A stretch of 61,276 nt of DNA, taken from the NCBI GenBank assembly GCA_023410595.1, contig JAEYPO010000028.1:1-61276 (forward strand). The letters are read 5' to 3'. The position numbers and the translations under genes were made by a program. Positions 1-6,319 of this stretch are shown in pieces. This stretch comes from Bacillota bacterium (lineage in GTDB: Bacteria > Bacillota > Clostridia > Christensenellales > SZUA-584). How positions within the stretch are numbered: position 1 is the first letter of the stretch; every line of letters starts with the position of its first letter. The notes below the pieces were generated by a model. The model ran no database searches. It was given only the letters and a program-made list of their open reading frames with translations, and had not been told where the DNA came from.

Positions 1-5
1 TCTCT

Positions 6-83
6 ACCAATGTAAAATGATTATATGACTGCATAGTGACCTCCGTGTAAGTGGTGTGTGGTAACTTCATTTTACACCTTGGT
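6..83. repeat. Unexplained inverted repeat at window edge
   Basis: ACCAA plus TGTAAAATGA at positions 6-20 is mirrored by TCATTTTACA at 67-76 and TTGGT at 79-83, with a two-base bulge. The arms enclose about 46 bases with no reading frame. It resembles no repeat family elsewhere in the window. It could be an element end, a structured transcript or a terminator lacking a U-run. Confidence 0.4.
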
Positions 84-165
84 TGCTATGTAGTCTCTTT
101 TGTTGCACTTGCAATTATATTCTAAGCTTTGAATATGTCTCTACACGCTGCGACCCATCTTCCTC

Positions 166-196
166 GTTGTAGGGGCGTTCCTTCGGACGCCCGCCT
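166..196. repeat. Short hairpin repeat, family A (GGGCGTnnTTCGnACGCCC)
   Basis: TAGGGGCGTTC, a TTCG-type turn and GACGCCC form a tight hairpin. The same unit recurs near 2240, 2480, 3470, 6650, 6868, 7138 and 7438, and inverted near 26255. It lies between genes and carries no reading frame. Confidence 0.8.
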
Positions 197-239
197 TACT
201 TGCGATTTGCTGTGGTGTAGATTCTGATTGCCGAAACAC

Positions 240-290
240 CTCATCCGACACTTCGTGCCACCTTCTCCTCAAGGAGAAGGCTTAGACTGC
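240..290. repeat. Hairpin repeat, family G (CCTTCTCCTCAAGGAGAAGG)
   Basis: CCTTCTCC-TCAA-GGAGAAGG forms a hairpin next to CACTTCGTG. Relatives occur at 18903-18945, 2336-2450, 3415-3435 and 61023-61079. This copy forms the end of the adjacent reading frame. Confidence 0.75.
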
Positions 291-567
291 CCTCTATCGC
301 TTTGCCCGATAATCCCATGAGACTATAAGAGCGGGGTTTCATCCCCGCTCTTTGTTCCCCGCGCGATACACGCCTGTCCTTACCGCGCCTTTGCTGCTTG
401 TCCATCTCCTGCTCCACCGCCTTTATGCGCCTTATGAAAAGCTTTGCTATTACGTGCCCCGCCAAAGCTACCTCTGCGTCCCGCGTGTCCCGGAACTCCT
501 CCACCACGAGCCGCATCGCCTCATACAGCGCGTCCAGATTCCCCGGCTCCTTCACATACTCCTCCAT
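241..567 (-). CDS. Hypothetical protein with repeat-derived C-terminus
   Basis: This 108-residue protein has no family I recognise. It is charged and helical, with an acidic N-terminal half (MEEYVKEPGNLDALYEAMR) and a basic middle rich in Arg/Lys. The start at 567 is supported by an AAGGAG ribosome binding site. It lies 91 bases downstream of a small XRE regulator on the same strand and is probably cotranscribed with it. The last 15 or so residues (ending LLLEEKVARSVG) and the TGA stop are encoded by the extragenic hairpin repeat at 240-290. The native C-terminus may therefore have been replaced or extended. Function is unknown; the coding call rests on the start signal and context. Confidence 0.6.
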   Translation of the reverse strand: MEEYVKEPGNLDALYEAMRLVVEEFRDTRDAEVALAGHVIAKLFIRRIKAVEQEMDKQQRRGKDRRVSRGEQRAGMKPRSYSLMGLSGKAIEGSLSLLLEEKVARSVG

Positions 568-658
568 GCGCTCTCCTTGCCCTCCCGGGCTTCAAAACAA
601 CAGCCTTTCTCTCTATCTTTAACGGCCTTGCGGCCTGCAGCTCCCCAACCCCTTTTGT

Positions 659-862
659 TCATTCCTTCGAATAGAACACCCGGAACATTTCCTCGTCGCG
701 AAGCTCAAGCACCCTTGCTATCCTCCCCGCAACGCTGGGCGACGGACACCGCGTCCCGCTCTCGATGTCCGAATAATACCCTTGAGATATCTTTGCGCGC
801 TTTGATATCTCCGCTTGCGTCATGTTACTTCCCTCCCTTAAGTTAGCAAGTTTTACTCTCAT
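659..862 (-). CDS. XRE-family HTH regulator (small, Cro-like)
   Basis: The protein is 67 residues and is essentially a single HTH_3 domain: MTQAEISKRAKISQGYYSDIE supplies the two helix-turn-helix helices, followed by SGTRCPSPSVAGRIARVLEL. It should be a DNA-binding dimer of the lambda Cro/cI type. The ATG at 862 follows GGAGG with 8-base spacing. It is divergent from a second XRE gene at 1009, and the 146-base gap holds two promoters and three dyads. This suggests mutual or self regulation, as in phage immunity regions or chromosomal switches. No other phage gene is visible, so it may be a remnant or an independent switch. Confidence 0.85.
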   Translation of the reverse strand: MRVKLANLREGSNMTQAEISKRAKISQGYYSDIESGTRCPSPSVAGRIARVLELRDEEMFRVFYSKE

Positions 863-880
863 ATGATCAACCTCCGTAAA

Positions 881-895
881 ATAGCTTGTGGCTAT
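881..895. promoter_or_regulatory. Candidate XRE operator O1 (ATAGC-N5-GCTAT)
   Basis: ATAGCTTGTGGCTAT is a 5+5 bp dyad with a 5-bp centre. It lies just downstream of the leftward -10 element. The same half-sites and spacing recur at 942-956. Confidence 0.6.
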
Positions 896-924
896 ATATT
901 ATACAGTTTATGGCATAATGTCAA
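896..924 (-). promoter_or_regulatory. Sigma-A promoter for the leftward XRE gene
   Basis: On the minus strand TTGACA (924-919) is followed by 17 bases and TAATAT (901-896). The -35 lies inside the central dyad at 919-936. Transcription would start near 889, in operator O1. Confidence 0.65.
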
Positions 925-936
925 TATGTATTGACA
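919..936. promoter_or_regulatory. Central dyad shared by both -35 elements
   Basis: TGTCAATATGTATTGACA is a perfect 8+2+8 palindrome. Each arm carries a TTGACA hexamer, so the two divergent promoters have their -35 elements fused back to back. A protein bound here would block both. Confidence 0.6.
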
Positions 937-959
937 ATTTGATAGCTATCCGCTATAAT
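931..959 (+). promoter_or_regulatory. Consensus sigma-A promoter for the rightward XRE gene
   Basis: TTGACA (931-936), a 17-base spacer and TATAAT (954-959) match the consensus at all twelve positions. The spacer and -10 are overlapped by operator O2, as expected of a strong promoter held by a repressor. Confidence 0.85.
942..956. promoter_or_regulatory. Candidate XRE operator O2 (ATAGC-N5-GCTAT)
   Basis: ATAGCTATCCGCTAT has the same half-sites and spacing as O1 at 881-895 and overlaps the rightward -10 element. O1 and O2 are centred about 61 bp apart, nearly symmetrical about the central dyad. Confidence 0.6.
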
Positions 960-1008
960 AATTAAGTTTGAACAGGATACACGCAATAACGCGGGAAGGA
1001 GCAGTATT

Positions 1009-1365
1009 TTGAGCCAACTTCCAAACAGAATAAGGGCGCTGCGCCGGGCACAAGGCCTCACACAGACGCAGCTGGCGAAGCTTGTCGGAGTAGCCCAGCC
1101 GTACATCAACGAGATAGAGAGGGGCAAAAAAAGGCCTTCCGTCGATGTACTCGAAAGGCTGTGCGATTCTCTCGGCGGCAGCGCGGACTACCTTTTAGGC
1201 GTTACGCCGGGGCGCTACAGCGCGGCCGGTCAGCTAGCTCCCACTCTAAGCCCTGAGCTGCTGTCCGAGATCGCCATAAGCGGCATAACTCCTGACGAGC
1301 TGAGGTTCGCCATAAAGGTGACCCGCCTGATGCGCGAGGAGAAGCAGGCCAAAGCAACTAAATAA
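1009..1365 (+). CDS. XRE-family HTH regulator (repressor-like)
   Basis: The protein is 118 residues. The N-terminal HTH_3 domain spans residues 6-62, with QGLTQTQLAKLVGVAQPYI as the helix-turn-helix and EIERGKKRPSVDVLERL after it. About 55 further residues probably mediate dimerisation; none of the RecA-cleavage features of LexA/cI are present. The start is TTG at 1009, preceded by GGAAGGAG seven bases upstream. It is transcribed from a consensus promoter whose -10 is overlapped by a dyad, so autorepression is likely. Its partner is the divergent XRE gene ending at 659. The targets beyond this pair are unknown. Confidence 0.85.
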   Translation: MSQLPNRIRALRRAQGLTQTQLAKLVGVAQPYINEIERGKKRPSVDVLERLCDSLGGSADYLLGVTPGRYSAAGQLAPTLSPELLSEIAISGITPDELRFAIKVTRLMREEKQAKATK

Positions 1366-1556
1366 CATATCCTATATCGAACTTGTGTTCTCATTATACC
1401 ATTTATTTGTACCATTTTTCGTACTCCGCTGGATATCAAGTAACGTTTTTTACATCGTATATAAAGCGTGCAGTTTAATGTTGCAAAAACAGCGGCGCGT
1501 GATTATCATTGATTTGTCATAGCAAGTATACAAAAATACAAAGCGAAGGAGCTGCC

Positions 1557-2138
1557 ATGGACTTAAAGCTGCGCCTTGCGAATAAAGAAGACCTTAGTGC
1601 CATGCTCGACATATACGCGTATTACGTGCGCGAGACGGTAGTATCGTTCGAGTACGCACCGCCGGAGCCCGCCGAGTTTGCCCGCCGTTTCGAGACTTAT
1701 GCCGCCGTGTTCCCGTGGCTCGTCTGCGAGGCGGACGGAGCAGTATTGGGCTACGCGTACGCTCACCGCTTTCACGACCGCGCCGCCTACGACTGGTCGG
1801 CTGAGTGCACCGTCTATGTGAAAAACGGCTGCCAGCGCCGCGGCATAGGGCGTGCGCTTTACACCTGCCTGCTGGATATTCTGCGCCTGCAGGGCTATTG
1901 CATGGCGGTCTCCGTCATCAGCGTGCCCAACGAGTCAAGCGAGGCGCTGCACACACATTTCGGCTTTATTAAAGCGGGCGTCATAGAAAACGCGGGCTAC
2001 AAGAAAGGCGCGTGGCGCAGCGCCGCGTGGTACGCCCTTGCTCTCTCCGATTACCCCGGCGAGCCCGCCCCGCCTCTGCCTATAGGCGAGGTAAAAGGGA
2101 CGGAGGAGTTTGAGAAGCTGCTGGAGATGAATTTATAA
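1557..2138 (+). CDS. GNAT acetyltransferase, phosphinothricin/methionine-sulfoximine type
   Basis: A 193-residue GCN5-related N-acetyltransferase of the Pat/Bar/MnaT type, which in characterised members transfers acetyl from acetyl-CoA to the amino group of phosphinothricin or methionine sulfoximine. Visible features are the family opening LRLANKEDLSAMLDIYAYYV, the ETVVSFE segment, the acetyl-CoA loop QRRGIGRALY near residue 100, and the C-terminal YKKGAWRSAAWYAL. A longer frame opens at 1509, but the ATG at 1557 has AAGGAG six bases ahead and matches the family N-terminus. It stands alone between repeats. The physiological substrate cannot be told from sequence. Confidence 0.85.
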   Translation: MDLKLRLANKEDLSAMLDIYAYYVRETVVSFEYAPPEPAEFARRFETYAAVFPWLVCEADGAVLGYAYAHRFHDRAAYDWSAECTVYVKNGCQRRGIGRALYTCLLDILRLQGYCMAVSVISVPNESSEALHTHFGFIKAGVIENAGYKKGAWRSAAWYALALSDYPGEPAPPLPIGEVKGTEEFEKLLEMNL

Positions 2139-2164
2139 AAGGCTGCCTGCATCATATCAGGCGG

Positions 2165-2515
2165 CCAGACCCGTTGGCTTGTTTTCCAGGCTTCACCTTG
2201 AGGGGGAAGGCTTTTTTATCGCTGACGTTTCTTTTATTTCGTAGGGGCGTTCTTCGAACGCCCGCCTGCTGTCTGCCACGTCTATGTCGCCGCTCATTAT
2301 CTGCAAACGCTTATCTTTACCCATCGGTGTGTTTTTCAGGCTTCACCTTGAGGAGAAGCTGTCGCCGGCAGGCGACTGATGAGGTGCAAAAAAGCGCCGG
2401 TTAATCCCCTCATCCGGCGCTGTGCGCCACCTTCCCCCGAGGGGGAAGGCTTTTTTATCGCTGACGTTTCTTTTATTTCGTAGGGGCGTTCTTCGAACGC
2501 CCGCCTGCTGTCTGT
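2165..2515. repeat. Two copies of a composite hairpin repeat
   Basis: A unit of about 85 bases (AGGGGGAAGGCTTTTTTATC, a CGCTGACG segment, then the family A hairpin) occurs at about 2200-2275 and again at about 2440-2512. A degenerate third copy lies at 3405-3500. Family G hairpins (CTTCACCTTGAGG, GCGCCACCTTCCCC) separate them. I see no gene in the interval 2139-2571. Confidence 0.75.
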
Positions 2516-2571
2516 GACTTGTTCTCGCGACCACAGGCCGCCCCTGCGCGTACTGTTAAGCCCCTTTCGCG

Positions 2572-3198
2572 TTACTCTCCCAGCCCGTCTATATCGCCGC
2601 TCATTATCTGCGGAAGCTTCTCTTTTACCTTCTCGTCCGGCCAGTCCCACCAGCGCAGCGACAAAAGCTTTTGTATAGTATCATCGTCAAACCGCTTCCT
2701 GATCGCCTTCGCGGGAACGCCGCCCACTATCGTATACGGCTCTACGTCCTTCGTCACTACCGCCCTCGCGCCTATTATCGCGCCGTCGCCCACCGTAACG
2801 CCCGGCATTATTACCGCCTCATAGCCTATCCAGACGTCGCTGCCTATTACTATATCGCCCTTGTTGTCCCAGGCGTTTGTTATGTCTTTTACGCTAAGCC
2901 CCCATTCGGCGAAGAATATGGGGAAAGGGTACGTGGACAAAGCCGCCATCGCGTGGTTCGCCGACGTGAATATGAATTTCGCGCCGCACGCGACGGAGCA
3001 ATATCTGCCCATTATAAGCCTGTCGCCGTTAATAGTATAACGGTACAGCACGTTGTTCTTCTGAAAATCCCGGGGGTCTTTGACAAAGTCGTTGTACATC
3101 GAATATTCCCCTATAATGATGCCGGGGTCGTCCACCACGGATTTCAAGTATACCGTCTGTGTGTCCCCTTCTCTCGGGTAAATAAGCTTGCTGTTCAT
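2572..3198 (-). CDS. Vat/CatB-type xenobiotic O-acetyltransferase
   Basis: A 208-residue left-handed beta-helix acetyltransferase of the Vat (streptogramin A) and CatB (chloramphenicol type B) family. Hexapeptide repeats run from GDRLIMGRYCSVACGAKFIF through GDIVIGSDVWIGYEAVIMPG to GAIIGARAVVTKDVEPYTIV, giving the coenzyme A cleft between trimer subunits. The catalytic His is in SANHAM near residue 80, and the family-typical VGGVPAKAIRKRF and LRWWDWP follow. Length matches the family. The ATG at 3198 has a GGAG ribosome binding site. Family membership is clear, but genuine drug resistance is not implied because chromosomal homologues of unknown substrate are common. Confidence 0.85.
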   Translation of the reverse strand: MNSKLIYPREGDTQTVYLKSVVDDPGIIIGEYSMYNDFVKDPRDFQKNNVLYRYTINGDRLIMGRYCSVACGAKFIFTSANHAMAALSTYPFPIFFAEWGLSVKDITNAWDNKGDIVIGSDVWIGYEAVIMPGVTVGDGAIIGARAVVTKDVEPYTIVGGVPAKAIRKRFDDDTIQKLLSLRWWDWPDEKVKEKLPQIMSGDIDGLGE

Positions 3199-3399
3199 AT
3201 TTGCTCCAATCCGGATACGCTATTCAGTATCCAAGAATTTTCTGCCGTAATCTGTCACGATTCGCCAAATCAATATAATACTAATCAAGGCGGCTGTCAA
3301 TTTGGCGTTTTGTTTGCTCCTTTACAATGCGCAGTAAAGATCCCTCGCGGCCGGGGGTATTTCATATGCTGTATTACACGTGTGTCTTAACCGTCGGTA

Positions 3400-3500
3400 T
3401 TGTTTTTCAGGCTTTACCTTGAGGGGAAGGCTTATCTTTTTATCGCGCGCTGACGTTTCTTTTATATTCATAGGGGCGTTCTTCGAACGCCCGCCTGCCC
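3400..3500. repeat. Degenerate copy of the 2.2-2.5 kb composite repeat
   Basis: A GTTTTTCAGGCTTTACCTTG segment precedes a CTGACGTTTCTTTTAT segment and the family A hairpin at about 3470-3497. The rest of the 3199-3581 interval holds only the hcp terminator. Confidence 0.7.
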
Positions 3501-3526
3501 ATCCCCGCCCGCCTGCTCTTTCCTTA

Positions 3527-3564
3527 GAAAATGAAAAGAGCCGCGCAACGGCGGCCCTCTTTCC
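3527..3564 (-). terminator. Terminator of hcp
   Basis: On the minus strand GAGGGCCGC, a short loop and GCGGCTC are followed by TTTTCATTTT, about 20 bases after the hcp stop. Confidence 0.75.
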
Positions 3565-3581
3565 TCCTGTCATCTCTCTGC

Positions 3582-5144
3582 TTATCCCAGTATCGCCTTT
3601 AAGTCTTCCCTAGGCGTGCTTATCAGTTTAAGCCCGTACTGCGAAACTATAGTGCTTAATACATTCTGCGAGAAGAACGCGGGCGCGGTTGGCCCGATGT
3701 ATATGTTCTTTATGCCGAGCGCCAGCAGCGTTAGCAGTATGCACACCGCCTTTTGCTCGTACCAGGAAAGCACCAGCGTTAGCGGCAGATCGTTAACTCC
3801 GCACCCGAACGCGCCCGCGAGCGCGAGCGCCACCTGTATAGCGGAGTACGCGTCGTTGCACTGCCCCATGTCGAGTATGCGCGGGAACTCGCCTATGCTG
3901 CCTATATCGAGGTCGTTGAAGCGGTACTTGCCGCACGCAAGCGTGAGTATAATCGTGTCAGCGGGAGATTGCTTTACAAACTCCGTGTAGTAGTTCCTGC
4001 CCGGCCTCGCTCCGTCGCAGCCGCCCACGAGGAAGAAGTGCCGTATTGCACCCGCCTTCACGGCGTCTATTATCTTGTCCGCCGCCCCGAGCACGGCGCC
4101 GCGCGCGAAGCCCGTGTTGAGCTTGTCGCCGCCGTTTATACCCGTCATGTGCCTTGGTTCGCTATACCCGCCCAACTCAAGCGCCTTGTCTATCACCGGC
4201 GTAAAGTCCTTTTTCCCGCCTTCTCCCGCTATATGCGTCATGCCAGGAAACCCCACTACCGACGTAGTGAACACGCGATCCGCGTAGCTCTCTTTAGGCG
4301 GCATGAGGCAGTTTGTCGTAAACAGTATGGGCGCGGGCAGCTCTGAAAACTCCTTCTGCTGGTTCTGCCATGCAGTGCCGAAGTTACCCTTTAAGTGCGC
4401 GTACTTTTTAAGCTCCGGGTAGCCGTGCGCGGGCAGCATCTCGCCGTGCGTATATACGTTTACGCCCCTTCCTTGCGTCTGTTCTAAAAGCTGCTTTAAA
4501 TCGAGCAGGTCGTGGCCCGTTATCACTATGAACGGCCCAGGCTCTATGTTGGTCGTGACCGCGGTCGGCACGGGGTCGCCGTACGTCCTGGTGTTGGCTT
4601 TGTCGAGCAGCTCCATGCACTTAAGATTCGCCATGCCGAAGTCCTTTAACAGCTCCAGCCATTCGGGGACGGCGTGACGCTTTCCCGCTTCGCGCAGGCC
4701 CTTAAAGAACCAGTCCGTTACTGCCGCGTCTTCCACTCCCAGCACGTAGGCGTGGTGTGCGTAGGCCGCCATGCCGCGCAGCGCTAAAATCAGCGTCGAG
4801 CGCAGCGACGCAGCGTCGGCGTCTTCGTCCCTAAAGAGCTCGCCTTCATAGTCTTGCGCTCCGCCCAGGCGTTCCTTCTCAGTCTTTGCGCGGGCGATGA
4901 ACTCGTCTATCCTCGAATCGTCAAAGTTGACGTTCGTAACCCCCGCGAACAGCCCTTCCATCACTATTTCCTTAGCTTCCCTGCTGACCGGCTTGCCCTC
5001 CTGCGCGCGCGCAAGGCCTATAAGCGCCGCCGTGAGCTTATCGAGCCTCGCCGCCGTTTCGGGCTGTTTGCCGCACACGCCTCTTACCGTGCAGCCCTTG
5101 CCCCCCGCCGTCTGCTCGCACTGAAAACAAAACATATTATCCAT
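3582..5144 (-). CDS. hcp: Hydroxylamine reductase / hybrid-cluster protein
   Basis: A 520-residue cytoplasmic hybrid-cluster protein. Characterised members reduce hydroxylamine to ammonia in vitro and detoxify nitric oxide. The N-terminal cubane site is CFQCEQTAGGKGCTVRGVC (C-x2-C-x8-C-x5-C). Ligand segments of the Fe-S-O hybrid cluster follow: HGEMLPAHGYPEL, TTNCLMPP, GGCDGARPGRNYY, ACGKYRFND and GQCNDAYSA. Length is near normal for the anaerobe class. The ATG at 5144 has an AGGGAGGT ribosome binding site. It is divergent from a Crp/Fnr gene with a shared dyad operator at 5235-5250, the classic arrangement for nitrosative-stress control of hcp. No NADH-dependent reductase (hcr) is adjacent. 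Confidence 0.97.
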   Translation of the reverse strand: MDNMFCFQCEQTAGGKGCTVRGVCGKQPETAARLDKLTAALIGLARAQEGKPVSREAKEIVMEGLFAGVTNVNFDDSRIDEFIARAKTEKERLGGAQDYEGELFRDEDADAASLRSTLILALRGMAAYAHHAYVLGVEDAAVTDWFFKGLREAGKRHAVPEWLELLKDFGMANLKCMELLDKANTRTYGDPVPTAVTTNIEPGPFIVITGHDLLDLKQLLEQTQGRGVNVYTHGEMLPAHGYPELKKYAHLKGNFGTAWQNQQKEFSELPAPILFTTNCLMPPKESYADRVFTTSVVGFPGMTHIAGEGGKKDFTPVIDKALELGGYSEPRHMTGINGGDKLNTGFARGAVLGAADKIIDAVKAGAIRHFFLVGGCDGARPGRNYYTEFVKQSPADTIILTLACGKYRFNDLDIGSIGEFPRILDMGQCNDAYSAIQVALALAGAFGCGVNDLPLTLVLSWYEQKAVCILLTLLALGIKNIYIGPTAPAFFSQNVLSTIVSQYGLKLISTPREDLKAILG

Positions 5145-5234
5145 AACGACCTCCCTTAATGTTTCTAAATACAGTAATCAAATTCCTGTGTTTGACTTTA
5201 TGCGTTCATCATACTATATTTGATATATCATTTC

Positions 5235-5250
5235 TGTAGCTATGGCTACA
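5235..5250. promoter_or_regulatory. Crp/Fnr-type operator between hcp and its regulator
   Basis: TGTAGCTATGGCTACA is a perfect 6+4+6 dyad with the half-site length and 4-bp centre usual for Crp/Fnr proteins. Its centre is about 40 bp upstream of a plausible hcp start inferred from TATGAT/TAGTAT at 5216-5207, which fits class II activation. A perfect 10-bp palindrome TGATATATCA lies next to it at 5221-5230. Confidence 0.65.
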
Positions 5251-5274
5251 TTATACGTAGCATACGGAGGATTT

Positions 5275-5964
5275 ATGAAGGATTGGAAAGCCGAAGCAAA
5301 AAATGTCAAGTTGTTCGAGGGTATACCCGAACATGAGCTTTACTCCATGTTTGCCTGCATCAATCCGCAGGTAAAGGCGTTTTCGCGCGGCGAGACAGTC
5401 GCGCGTATGCACGAGCCGATGGCCAGCATAGGCGTGGTACTGCAAGGCGAAGCCGAGGTGATGCGCGAGAGCGCTTCGGGCGTTAAGAACATAATGGCGC
5501 TTGTACAGCAAGGGGACACGTTGGGCGAATTGGCGGCGTTCTCCGGCTCTCCCGTCTGGCCTGCAACCGTCACGGCAAAGACGGACTTAACGCTCATGTT
5601 CATACCCATCGCGCGGTTTCTCGGCAACTGCCCCAACTCGTGCCAATCCCACAAAACGCTGATACAGAACATGCTGCGCGTGATATCCGACAAGGCCTTA
5701 CAGCTCGGCAGGAAAGTCGAGTTTTTAAGCGTAAAGGGCATGCGCTCCAAGATATGCGCATTTCTGCTCGAGCAGCACAATCTCAAAAACAGCGCCACAT
5801 TCGTGCTGCCCATGAACAAGAGCGACCTTGCCGATTATCTCGGTGTATCGCGCCCTTCCATGGTACGCGAGTTTTCCCGCCTGAAGGACGAGGGCGTAAT
5901 AGACTACTACCTTTCCAGCGTGCGCATACTCGACATGGACGCACTTAAATCTTGCGCGATGTAG
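5275..5964 (+). CDS. Crp/Fnr-family regulator (HcpR-like)
   Basis: A 229-residue Crp/Fnr regulator. Residues 15-125 form the cyclic-nucleotide-binding-like beta-roll (FSRGETVARM, GELAAFSGSPVWPATVTA). A long dimer helix follows, and the winged helix near residues 170-225 has SDLADYLGVSRPSMVREFSR as recognition motif. The N-terminus lacks the four-Cys cluster motif of Fnr, so a haem or other cofactor is possible, as in HcpR-type regulators. A longer frame from 5242 would run through the operator; the ATG at 5275 has GGAGG and is preferred. Divergence from hcp implies control of hcp and probably of itself. The effector (NO or nitrite) is inferred. Confidence 0.88.
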   Translation: MKDWKAEAKNVKLFEGIPEHELYSMFACINPQVKAFSRGETVARMHEPMASIGVVLQGEAEVMRESASGVKNIMALVQQGDTLGELAAFSGSPVWPATVTAKTDLTLMFIPIARFLGNCPNSCQSHKTLIQNMLRVISDKALQLGRKVEFLSVKGMRSKICAFLLEQHNLKNSATFVLPMNKSDLADYLGVSRPSMVREFSRLKDEGVIDYYLSSVRILDMDALKSCAM

Positions 5965-6005
5965 CGCACTATGGGTACGGGAGCCCGGTTTACCATCCGA
6001 TATAT

Positions 6006-6036
6006 ACCCCATCAAGCCTCACGGCTTGCCGGGGAC
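6006..6036. repeat. Hairpin repeat, family F (CCCC-AAGCC-GGCTT-GGGG)
   Basis: ACCCCATCAAGCC-TCAC-GGCTTGCCGGGG is a 12-bp stem. Relatives lie at 19317, 19359, 23668, 24413 and 34630, several of them just after stop codons. None has a U-run. Confidence 0.65.
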
Positions 6037-6042
6037 CGCGTT

Positions 6043-6067
6043 ATAAAAAAAGCGGCCGGAGCCGCTT
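6043..6067 (-). terminator. Terminator of the 50-residue ORF
   Basis: On the minus strand AAGCGGC-TCCG-GCCGCTT is followed at once by TTTTTATAA. It sits 11 bases after the stop of the small gene at 6078-6230, which supports that gene being real. Confidence 0.85.
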
Positions 6068-6077
6068 ATTTGAGAGT

Positions 6078-6230
6078 TCAGCCGTCGTGCGGGTTACTTT
6101 CGCCGCTGTGAGTCACGCGCACGTCTTCCGGCAGCCCGACGTCCTTTTCAGCTTCGCTTTGCTCATGTCGGGCGATCTGCTTCTTTCCCGCGGGGCCTAT
6201 CTTCTCAAAGCTCTTATACATCCGTTTCAT
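6078..6230 (-). CDS. Small hypothetical protein (50 residues)
   Basis: The product begins MKRMYKSFEKIGPAGKKQIA and ends VTHSGESNPHDG. It is basic at the N-terminus and acidic in the middle, with no membrane segment or Cys. I do not recognise it. AAGGAG precedes the ATG with 6-base spacing, and a strong intrinsic terminator follows the stop closely. The gene is therefore a complete transcription unit. A hydrophilic protein of this size with Lys/Glu-rich runs could be a spore or stress peptide, but that is only a guess. Confidence 0.6.
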   Translation of the reverse strand: MKRMYKSFEKIGPAGKKQIARHEQSEAEKDVGLPEDVRVTHSGESNPHDG

Positions 6231-6319
6231 AGTCTTCTCCTTGTTTTTGCTTAGTGTTTGCAGAACGCGCGGGTATTATTTTCTGATTTGCAGCCGATGA
6301 TTTTCACAGCCTTAGCTTT

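Noticed and set aside
1..1400. Prophage or integrative element at the left edge
   Set aside because: Only two XRE regulators are present; no integrase, attachment site or structural gene was seen.
2165..2515. CRISPR-like arrays in the repeat regions (also 30.1, 42.3 and 51.6 kb)
   Set aside because: Repeat units are hairpin composites of irregular length with no unique equal-length spacers, and no cas gene is in the window.
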